Shown here one piece after another: positions 51,801-63,800 of a stretch of 64,000 nt of DNA. Location of the stretch: the NCBI GenBank assembly GCA_946811185.2, contig OX328098.1, forward strand, positions 42,347,650 through 42,411,649, in the 5' to 3' direction. This DNA is from Hippopus hippopus. Its lineage: Eukaryota; Mollusca; Bivalvia; Cardiida; Cardiidae. The translations under genes were made by a program, and so were the position numbers. The notes beneath the pieces were generated by a model. That model saw only the letters and a program-made list of their open reading frames with translations. It did no database searches and was not told the DNA's origin. Position 1 is the stretch's first letter. Every line of letters begins with the position of its first letter.

Positions 51801-54800
51801 AAATTCATGTAGTTTAATACTGTATTTCAGGTACCATTCCAAATTCTACCAGCCCCAATCTAACCCCAGAAGAAAAGAAGCGAAAAACAGAGGGCACAGA
51901 ACAAATGACAAAAAAAATAGAGGACAACAAGTCCCCTCCACCTCAAATGATCACATTAGTGCCCACAGCTGGTCCTCCTCTTAGTGTTTCCAAGTTGCAT
52001 CCTACTATTATTCAGTCACCACCCTCTGGCTCCCCAAACTCAATACTCCTTGCACAGGGAAACAGTCCTGGTGCTCAGACTATAATTCAAAATGGCACAC
52101 TAAACGGATTACCTATGTTCCAAATAGTGAATGGACCGAATGGGGCCACACAAAAACCACAACAGTTAGTAACAATAAGTGCAAGTCAAGGTCAGTCTCT
52201 AATACAGAGTAATTTTCCAAGGACCTCTACTCTACTACAGGCAAATCGTATGCCTTTGATATTGGCTCCAGTATCAGTGCATACAGTTGTGAATAGTCAA
52301 GTAAGTTCCTCGTCTCAGGTTACCATGACTCCGGCTGTGATTTCCTCCTCAAACGTATTGACAACTGTGTCTTCGACTTCTCTTCTTGGAACAAGACTGG
52401 TTCCTGTTTCTAATTTGTCAGGACACAAGCTTAGTGAAACAGGAGTACCAGTGTCTAGTGACTTTGGAAGTTTGACCCCACAGACTAAATTGCTTATATC
52501 TAATGGGCAGTTAGTGGATACAAAACAGGTCTCCAGGAACGGATCTTTGCCAAACGGACTTTATCCTGTTACCCCACCGAAAACGCCAGAGACTAACAGT
52601 GTCCAAGACACAAAAGATAATGTCGAGGTAAGTCCTTTTAAGTTTTTCCTTTTCATTTTAAACATGGCTGTATTTTTTCTGTTTGTTTTTGAAAAAAAAA
52701 AACTAATGTACATGTAATGTCATAGCTTGGTGGTTGTCATTGAGTGAAAACTGAGACAATTTATCACATCTCTGTTTTACAAAATTATGTTCTTTAACCC
52801 AGTACTAAATAATACAGAGCTTCAATGATCGTACCAGAGCAGCTTTTGAAAAGGTGATGGGAAAAGTAGAAATTGCTGGTAACCTGCATTTTCTTCTTTT
52901 CCCACCATGTTTTCTGCCCATCTACAGACAATCCCATCATCTTAGACCTTTTAAATATTTCATATCCAACAATTTGAGCCACATTTGTTTTGTCATCTCC
53001 AACTGCTTTCAGTTTGATGTTTGTTGTGTTGTAAAAAGTTTGAATATCAGATACTGTTTTATAAAGCCTCCATCAAAACACCAGATTGTTTGGTCATGGC
53101 TTCCATACCTTTGTCTTTTGTGAGTTAACCCATTACAACACAACCCTGTGTTAACAATCCTGAAGATGTAGTCTTTTCCAAACATGTTGGGAAAAGAATA
53201 AAAGCTTGTAACTATCATTTTCTTCTTTTCCTATAGTGTTTTCTGCTGGCATGGAAACATTGGAAACAGCACTCTCTTCTTTTTCTTTAATGTTTTATAC
53301 CCTATCAAAGAAAATGTGATCATTTATGCCACATTTTATTGGTCGTCTGCAAACACTTTCAATTTAGCCAAGTCTAAAATTTTGTCATCTAGAATGATTT
53401 AACACGAAAAGTTTTAAAGCTTTGCCATCTCTTAACCTCTGACCATTTACCAACCTACAAAATGTATGACTCATCCATTTCAAATGCATTCAAAAAGGAC
53501 AAATTAATGTGACTTAATTCATGGGATTTGTTGATAAAGGGTAGAAAACATTATGAGAAAAGGAGAAATATCTGGTTACCAACTCTTTCTCCTTTTCCGA
53601 CAATGCATTCAAAAACCCTTTTCCTCAAAACCATCCAAACTTTGGAGTGTCTAATAAAGGTTTATAGAGTATATGCAAACTTGCTACTACTTTCATCATA
53701 TTACAGCTCAGCCCTGGAGGAACCCCACTTCCAGACAAGGATATTATACCACTTTGTACATGTAAGATAAATGGTGCCAACTTTCAGAAACTAGCCTCTC
53801 TTGTCACGTATTGTCAAGCATTAGACTCTGTAGATGGCAAGGTAAAGATATCTTCTGTTCTTCAACCTGTTTGTTTTTCATTTAATGTTGCTACCAGTCA
53901 CCCCTATGGGCAATTTTCTTCAACCTGTTTGTTTTTCAATAATTGTTGCTACCAGTTGCCCCTATGGGTGACACCTCCAGAAGGCTGTCAGTTATGTTAC
54001 AAGACCAAAGCCTGGTCGTTTAACATGCTCGGTATATAGCACCGTCACATAAGGTCTTATCCGAAAGATTATTAGTAACTGAAATGGCCAGCTATGGGAT
54101 TTGAAACACACAACCTCAAGTAGATGGAGATTTGTCAGTCATAGGTCTCAGGCTCTTCCACTTAAGCTATGATCACATTCAAATCTGTCTCTTATTCTGA
54201 TGGATATATTAATACAATGTTGCCAGGAATTATTCAGAGAGGGGACAAACAATCATTCGATAAATTTGCAGACAACTGCACTTAGGACTTGTTCTTAAAT
54301 AGATTTGAAAGGGACACCGTCCCACCTGTGTGCATTGTTTCTGGTGAAGTCAATCAAAGATACAGACATAGCTTAATCTTTTACCAAACAATCCTGCGTT
54401 TTAACAACCGGGTTAAAAATGAATTCTAAAAATATTGTGAGAAAAGGAGAAAATGCTTTCTACCTATTCAGATACAATCACATCATTTGAGTAGTTAAAA
54501 TGTTCTCTGCAGTTGCTTTTAATTTGGTTTAATCTAAAATTTTGTCAATTCTGTAAAGGGTTAACTCTTTACCAGACAACAAAATTTTGGATGTGTCAAA
54601 GATGAAAGCATTGCCTTATTTGTTCTTAAAGTTTTGCTACTTTTACAGGTTATGGGATGTTGCAATAAAGTCACAGGTACTCAGGTGGTTCGCCCAGCGG
54701 TTAAAGTGCCATTCCTTTCACTCTGTGAAGCCCATCGTAAACGTCTCCGTGCACACCAGTGCTGCCCTGGGTGCGGGCACTTTTGTACACAGGTGAATGA

Positions 54801-57800
54801 AAACAGTGTTGTCTCTACAGGATAATTTGTGCATCTAGGGCCTGACTCACCACCCTGCCCCAGGGTTTGCCATTACCCCCTGTTTCTTTGAATTTTGACA
54901 CCAAATTTTCTGACCCCCAAAATTGAAATGATTGCCTTCTTTATTCATTTGAAGGGAGTCCAATGACCCCCAAATAAGGAAATTGAGGGAAAACCCTGCC
55001 TGTTTCATTGCATTCTTAGTCATACTAGCCAGATTTTTCTAAAATTTCAGAGAAACACACTGACTAATGTACTAAACCAAAAGGTTTAGCCAATCAGAAA
55101 TTGTGTTACTTTCTTAATTGCGAATAAGGCTATGAATGCACTTTAGATTGCTCGATGAATTCAGGGCCTGGATTATCAATCCTTCAGGTGAGCAACATCT
55201 TATTTCTTTTCTCCAAATGCCTTCGATTTTGACAAGTCTATAAACTGTTTTTCGTTTGGTCGTGAGTTAACTAACTCTGACCTGAAACGAATTGGCCACA
55301 GACAACACTGTAAATGTCTTCGAAAACATAGGTAATGAACATGCTTCACTACAAGAAAATTTAGTGGCAACATTAGATCTGTTTTGAAATTCATTTTAAC
55401 CCTAAAGTTGTTAAGCACAAGTCGAAGACCTTTTGCAGACAGTGTAGATAAAGATCAGACTGCACAGAACTTGCAGTCTGATCTTGGATCTACACTCTCT
55501 ATTAAGGAGATATTTTCCCCAAAAAAATAACTTTAAAACAGCAATATTTGTATTTTAACTATCAGCTTGAAAGTTTCATTTTATTATCCCCCGACAAGGC
55601 GGAGGGATATAGTTTTAGCGTTGTCCGTCCATCCGTCTGTCTGGGACAATATCTGCAATACCATTGGATGGAATTTCGTGAAACTTATCCGCCGATATAC
55701 TTTTTTTTTTTTTTTTTTTGATTCGATGCAAAATGGCCGACTGGGAGCAATTTTGAGTTACGTGGTAGCGTAAATTTTTGAAAAGGTCTTTTTCGGTGGA
55801 GAATATCATTTCAACGAAATTGCTTGTTTATTTAGAGGTTAAGGGTTAAGAAGCAAAAAGTCTGCTGCAAGATAAAAAAAGTGAGATGTATTGTGTGAAA
55901 ATATGGTCTTGATTTAAATAATGGAAAGACCTCTAGAACTCACAATAAGCTTTCCTGCTGATTGTAGCTGTTTTTAGCTGTGCATAGAGTTATGCCCCTT
56001 TTTTGACTTGAAATTGTCACTGAAAATGAAGCAATTGCAGCTGAGCATGTGCACTTGCATCCAGTGCTCTTGTTTTAACTCATTACCACACAAAAAAAAT
56101 ACCAGACTTGTCCAGATTGATAATGTTGAAGACAACAATCTACATATTGCTCATATGATAGAATTTGTCATGGACAGGGTAGAAAACTTTGTGGGAAAAG
56201 GATAATATGCTGATTACTTGGGATTGTGTGGTAAAAGGTATTTTTCTTATGCAGGAAGAAGCAAATTAAAGCAATAGGAAAGTTACTAAATACTGTTCCT
56301 TTATCATATCTTTACAAATTCTAACAAAATTTTTTTTAAATAATTGACAAATGGAAGCTGGGAAAAAAATAAAACAAATACAGGGTTATTGGGTAATAAC
56401 TTCTTTTGATGAATGATGGATGAATATCACATCATAACATTTTGACCAATCAAAGTGGAAACAAAGCCAAAAGAAGCTTGCATGCAGGCTATGCTATTGC
56501 ACCATATTTCGGACTGTATTTGAAACTTTGTTTTGTATTTGAAATTTTGTTGATACTGTATGAGTTTATCTGTTTGAGATGCATGTTTTTGAGCTTGAAA
56601 CTTACAGGTACAGTATATAATAACTTTATGAGAAATGATAGATTGTGTCTTCTTCTTCAGGGAAAGTTTCTACAATGTAAAAAAGAGGGAGGTAACTTTC
56701 TTCACCTGTTTCATGAACAGTGTCTAGTTGTAAAAGACGGGAAAAACTTTTGTCCTCACTGTGGGGAAACATCAGCGCATGTAGAGGTCCATTTGTCATT
56801 ACAAGAGAGCAAACCATCCATCATGAAAGAAACCAAATCTTCTAGAGTACAGTGAGTGGTTTATCATCCATTTACCATACCTGTCTTCTCAACCTTGATG
56901 AAAAGGATTTTTGAAAACATGGGAAAAGAAGTCGGTTTTATGTGAGTCTATGTGTGTGTCCATTGGTGACAGTGTACGTCCGTCTGTCCGTCCAAATTTG
57001 TCCAGACCAGAACTTCTACATTATTAGATGGATTTCAAAATAATTTGGCACAATTGTTCTCCTTTATGAGGAGAAGTGCTATTTAATCATTTGATCAGAT
57101 AGGTCCAAGGCCAAGGTCACACTTCAAGGTCAAATGGTAAAATTGTGTTGAATGGAGCTTGTACAGACTAGAACTTCTACATTTCTGAATGGATTTCCTT
57201 CATGAGTAGAACTGCCATTTGAAACATTTGTTCAGGTAGGTCCAACGTCAAGGCTACACTTCAAGGTCAAAGTGATAAAATTGTCATAAATGGAGCTTGT
57301 CTGAGCTACAACTTCTACATTTATTGATGGATTTCAAAATAGTTTGATGCAAGTGTTCTCCTATACCAGTAGAAGTGCCATTTGAATCATTTGTTCAGTT
57401 AGGTCCAAGGTCAAGGTCACACTTTAAAAGTCAAATGATAAAATTGACATACATAGAGGGTGTCCGAGCTACAACTTCTACATTTAATTGGATTTAAAAA
57501 TAATTTGGGACCATTGTTTTCCTGCATGAGGAGAAGTGCAATTTCAATTATTTGTTTAGGTAGGACCAAGGTCAAAGGCACACTTCAAGGTCAAGTGATA
57601 GAATTGTCATAAATAGAGCATGTCAGAGCCATAAATTCCACATTTTGGATGGATTTCAAAACTATTTGGCACAATAATTCTCCGTCATGAGTATGTGTGA
57701 TTTCTAAAACATTTGTTTATATATGTCCAAGTTCAAGGTCACACTTTAAGGTCAAATGATAAACTTATCATAAATAGAATTAGTTTCTACTTGTTCATAA

Positions 57801-60800
57801 ATAGAGAATACTCCTATCCTCATGCAAATTCGAAAACAAAGGGAGCTGAAGTAAGATAAATGTGCATTGAGTGATTTGTTCCTTTTTTTTCCCCCAAGAC
57901 TTAGTGCAGCTTATGAAGTCCTTTACTAACTCCCTCATGGCGGGCTCGACATGTTGCCCCTGGGCAATCTTTTAGTTTGTCGTCTGCAAATGCTTTGAAT
58001 TTGGACCAATGTAACTGAGTAAAAGGTAAAATCACCGACTGGACCAAACTACCATTTCAGGTTGAAGGCAAGAATTACAGCTAAAACTGCAAGTGCTGCT
58101 GAAGAACCTGTAGAGGACCCAGGAGCTTCATTCACCCTAGAAAAAACAAAGAAAACTATTTCTACTAGTAAGTTAACCTTTACAGTGTTAAATAAACAAA
58201 ATCGATATTTATTGCCTTTTAAATGCTTCTTCGGCCAGAATATGGCCTTGAATCAGACAGGCAGTGCAGATGCAAGATAAGACTGCATGTTTTATGCAAT
58301 CTAATCTTGATCTATACTGTCTGAAAAAGCCACCATACTTGTGAAAGGTGCTTCGAGGCTTAATGTTAATCCGTCCGCTTTTCAATGAATTTTGATTATT
58401 ACTTTCAGAAGTAAGCTTGCAGGATGCTGCACAACTTTTGAAAGAAAAAACATCCTTGCAAAATAAGGCAAAGCAGTGTCACTTTAGTTCCAAGAAATTA
58501 ATCTGTAAAAAACATCTGACATTACTAAAGCAGAAATTGAGCAATTTCTTTTTACCTAAATGCTTTTGAAAGCAGACCCCTGCAAGACCAAAAAAAAAAA
58601 AAAATTGTCTGCAATTTTAAAGTATTAGTTGTTTTTACCACACTTTCCCAAGTTCCAATGACCTTGAGGAAAAGTGCTTTGAAAACATGAAGAAGAAATT
58701 GACTGGGAGAGGTCTCTTCCTATCCTGTGATGTTGATCCCTACCGGGTGGAGAGTGTGTAACTGATATGCAGGTAGTATATCCCTTTTTGTCTGTCTGTA
58801 ACTGGGTGGGAGGAGCTCATGCCTTGCTTTGGAGGCTGCTTTTTTAAATCAGTTATCGAAGATAGATTTGGGGTATCCTCTCCATTGGAAGAATGAAATT
58901 AAAAATTTCGAATGTTATTCAAACCTTTGATGTACAGATTCTGTTCCATAAAAACTGACTGTACGGTGTAGATCTTTTTATGTGTTGTGTGCTTTGAAAA
59001 CATGTTTCTGAAAAAGAGAAAATGCTCCTTTTCACACATACTTTTTTACCCTTTAAAGGACTAATTTTACAGTTTGAGCCACATTCAATTTGTCATTTGC
59101 AAATCCTTTGGAGTTGGACCTAGAAACAATTTTGTTGTTTGGTAAAGGATTATTTTTGCTTTAGGAAGATACTGTAGAAATTAGTTAAACAATATTTTAT
59201 AAGAGAGACCGATACATTTCTCTGTCTCAGGAAAGAATAATACAGTAGATAGTCAGAGCTGGTTTTAGCCAGAAGATACTGTCAATGTGGATCTATCAAA
59301 GATCAGGCTGCATGTTCTGTGCAGTCTAAATTGATTCACACTGCCTTCTAAAGCAACCAAAGCATGGTTAGCTCTTGCCAAACAGCTCTGTTGCAACTCC
59401 ATATCTTATTTACCCTGAAAAGTTTGATGCTTCAAAACGTTGCTTGTTTTAAGAAGCATTTTCTCCTTCTCCCACAATATTTTGTACCCTTTCTGGACAA
59501 ATCCCGTTCTTTTCAGTTGCGCTTAATTTGTTGTCTGCAGATGCTTCAATTTGCACCAATGTAAAATTTTATTGTCTGGTGAAGAGTTATGATAAAAACA
59601 AACTAGATATACTCAGTATTGTACAGAAAATGGATTTGTAAATTTAAGTTTACTTTTTTTGAATTTTGTGATTTTCTTTGATAGGTAATCTTCCTTTTGG
59701 TCCTGACAGACATTCATTAGAAAAGACACTGGCTTGTTTGGGACAAGAAAGGTAACTTTTGGTTGTTTTTGTATGACTTGGCCTAATTTTTTTGCTGACA
59801 GGGATTTGTGAATTCCCTGGTAGCCTGCCCTTCCATTGGCAATTTTGTGTCTGCTCTTCTTTGAATCTCTGGTTTGATTTTGGAAATATTTTACACAAGT
59901 GTGCACCTTGATGAGATGGCATACTGAGCAGAAGCATAGGACACCAGGCTCCAAGGTCAGTGTCACAGGAAGGGGTCAAAGGTGAAACGCTCTTGATGAA
60001 TTCCTTCGGATGTATATTGCTCTATTTCAAGAGCTCCTGTTACATGATTGTTTGATCCTGAAAAACAGGTTCTTGAGGTTAATTCAGATCTGTTTTTACA
60101 ATACAGAGTCCAACAGGCCAAAACAACACAGGTGCTTTTTTCTTTGGACGGAAAAATATTCTTAATTCTTTACCACACGGCAGAGTTTTGGACTTGTCAA
60201 AATTGAAAGCTTTTGCAGACATGAAATTAATTGTGACTCAAAAATAGAAATTTACCTTTGGGACTGTAGAAAACATTTTAGGAAAAGGAAAAAATGCTGG
60301 TTACCAGCATTTTCTCCCTTTTCTCAAAATGTTTTCAAAAGGGTCCTTGCCTTTGGGTCCTTAAAACGCATGATTGTGTTGTAAAGGGTTAACATAGTTG
60401 AATTTACAGACTTGTGTCAGAAGTAGAAAACTTAGCCTTATGAAAAAGCCATTGTTTAGAATTGTTCATGCAAAACAATGCATTTCTACAAGTATCTGGC
60501 TTTGAATGTACCAGCAAACGAAGTTCAACAGGGTAAAGTTTTTCAGCAGATGACATAGTTTGAAGACTCGTCAATATTCAAAGCATATGCAGACAGTAAT
60601 TTTAAGCCAAGTTTAAAGACCCTGAGGAGGAAGTCTTTTGAAAACATGTGATAAAGGAGAAAATGCTGGTTACCAGCATTTTCTGCTTTTCGTAGTATGT
60701 TTACTACAATTTCACAGACCAGTTTTACCATTTGAGCAAGATTTAATATGCCATCTGTAAATGGTTATAATTTGGGCAAGTCTGTAGTTTTGTCCTCTGG

Positions 60801-63800
60801 TTAAAAGTTAACTGAATACCAAACTACAAAATTTTGGACTCAACCAAATTATAAGCATTCGCAGTTAACAAATGAAATGTAGCTCAGATGATTTCTTTAA
60901 TAGGGTAGAAAATGTTGTGGGAAAAGGAGAAAATGCTGGTTACCAGCATTTTCTCCTTTTCCCACAATGTTTTCAAAAGCCCTCTCCTTCAGAATTGTGA
61001 AAACTCAGGATTGTTTGGTAAAGGCTTAACCAGATTGAAAGCGTTTACAGATGACAAATTAAACGTAGCTCAGATGATGATTTCTGTCTTTAGCTTTTGT
61101 GGGAAAAGGATTAAATGCTGATTTCCATTATTTTCTCCTGTTCCCACAATGTTTTGAAAGCCTTTTTCAGGGTCATTAAAACTGGAGATTGTTTTGTAAA
61201 GGTTTAAACATTATAAAAGGATAACAATGTATGATAGCTATACAAGACATGCTGTAGAAGCGTTTTTGGTATGATTTCAGACCGAAGAAATTCCGGCATT
61301 TACCCAAGTGTTTATACACCCCGGCGTATGATCAAGATCTGGAGAGAACACTGTACATGCTGGGTAAGAACTTTTAAGTTTACTGGGTGTGGAACAGGGT
61401 TTTGTAAAGGACATGTGGGTAGTTTAACTCTTTTGCATTTGCATACGACAAATTAAATGTGGCCCAATTGGTGTAAGTTGTTTTTGAAAGGGTAGAAAAC
61501 ATTGTACAAAGAGGAAAAAATGTTGGTAACCAGCATTCTCTCCTTTTCCCACCATGTTTTCAAACACCTTCTCTATAAAGGCTGTTAAAACTCAGGATAA
61601 TGTGGTATTAAGCAACAAGTAGGCAGCTACAAGTTTTTGTGACTGTGGCTGTGGCCAACCTGTACAACGTTTTGGGAAAAGTAGTTATTACTCCCTTAAT
61701 CTGTATATGTAATGAATACTTTTTCATAATGATCAGCCTATTCAATCTTTACAACTGATTGCGTACATTTTCAATGTTTCTTAACTCTTTCCCAAACAAC
61801 AAAAATTTAGACTGGTCCAAATTGAAAGGATTTGCTGACGACAATTTAAATGTAACTGAAATGATGATTTTTGTTTTGGATCGGGTAGAAAACATTGTGA
61901 GGAAAGGAGAAAATGCTGGTAACCAGCATTTTCTCCTTTTCTTACAATGTTTTCAAAAGCCTTCTTTTACAGGGTCGTTAAAACTCGGGATTGTGTGGTA
62001 ATGGGTTAAAATAGCCTATGTGTTGATTGTTTAACTCTTTACCACACTGGAACTTTACTTTTTAGACTTGTCCTAATTGAAAGCATTTTCAGACAACATA
62101 TCAGATGCAGCTGAAATGATTGGACTTGTCTGTTAGAGAGTAGACAACATTACAGGAAAATAGAGAAAATGCTGGTTACAACCATTTTCTCCTTTTCCCA
62201 CAACATTTCTGAAAGCCATCTTTTTTAGGGGATTTTCAGAATGCAGGATTGTATTGTAAAGGGTTGACTCTTTTTCCAGATCACAAAATTTTGACATTCT
62301 AAATTTTGACATTTGTAAATTGAAAAGATTTTAAATTTAAAGCGACTGAATTTAAAGCATGTGCAGGTAACAGGATTAATTGTGAGTTAAATGATGGGAT
62401 TTGTCCTCTGCAAGGTAGAAAACTTGGTGGTGGTAGAAAATGCTCTTTGCCAGCATTTTCTTCCACCAGTGTTTTCAAGAGTTTTTTTCCCTAAGGTCAT
62501 TTTAGCATGGGAATGTTCAATAAAGCGTTAATTACTTGATGAACAGAAGTGCCCTACTAAACACCTACTGAACAGTGGTTGTTTCATCGATGGATATATG
62601 TATTTCTTTTTTACGAACATTGCAGAGGATGGACATGATCCAAATGAAAAGTTTGAAGACCTAGAATCTCAGAGTGCTCTTCATGCAGCGGCAACCGTCG
62701 GTTCTCTAGCTTTGGTTCATCTCTTGATACAGGTATATCAGAGCAATATTATTTCCTAAAGTACAGAGAAATTTTAATGATAATCTTACCTTGCCCAATT
62801 CCGATAGATAAGTTTTCAACATTATTTTAGTTATAATCAGTTATATCACAGTAGTTAAAGCAAACATTCTAAGGCTCTGTGTACCTGTACATTGCACAGC
62901 ATTCCTTCCAAGCCACTGGTTGCTTTCATACTTAATACTGTTGAAACAATGTTGAGGGGGGCGGGGGATAAATCCTGATGATATGGCAAATTTATCATAG
63001 AGGGAAGGTAGTCTACCAACTAGCCTCGTTTTCTTCATTCAACCTACTAAAATTGATAAATGATTAGTAGTTAAGGAAACTTCATACCATTCATGATAAT
63101 AATACAAATTTTTAATGTAGAGCTCTATATCATTATAGGCGGGAGCATCTCCTCATGTTCAAGACAAAACTTTAAAAACACCACTGATGTATGCTGCAGA
63201 AAATAATCATGTTGATGTTGTCAAATATCTCGTGAAAGCTGGCTCCATTGTGGATTCTAAGGTAATAAATGGAAAAAATCTAGAATGACAAATTAGTTTA
63301 GTTTTGTGTTGCTTACTCAACATTAAAGCATGTGATTTCTACAGGATGGTTACAGAATTGAAGGTAAAATTGCAAAGGTATTTCATATATGATAAACATG
63401 TAGTGAATAGTTTGATATTGATTAAAATTCCTTAACAGACTTTTTTTTACATACTTTTTTATGAATTTTTGGAATATGACTTTTGAAAAAACTGGGGGAA
63501 AAGAAAAAAACGCTGGTAACCTGCATTTTCTTCCATTGCCACAACTTCCTCTAACCTTTCACAGACAAATCCCACCCTTTTAGACTCGTTCAATTTGTTG
63601 TTAAATACATTCATTTTGGACAAACATTTACAGCCCAGACTATAAAAACTCAAAATTAGTCAAAAAAGAATGGTATGATTAGTCTATAATTGTTTAGGTT
63701 ATTAACTCTTTACCTCACAGTCCCGAGTTTTAACGACCTCGGAAGAGAATGCTTTCACAAACATTGTGGGGAAAAAGAGAAAATGCTGGTAACCAGCATT

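Noticed and set aside
54861..54998. Sixth CAGGG element
   Set aside because: The ends are inverted, but no 5-bp duplication is present.
63345..63363. Possible micro-exon between EHMT exons 14 and 15 (ACAG|GATGG..GAAG|GTAAAA)
   Set aside because: Exon 14 ends in phase 0 and 63990 continues directly with ADDG, matching the ankyrin sequence; 19 inserted bases would break the frame.
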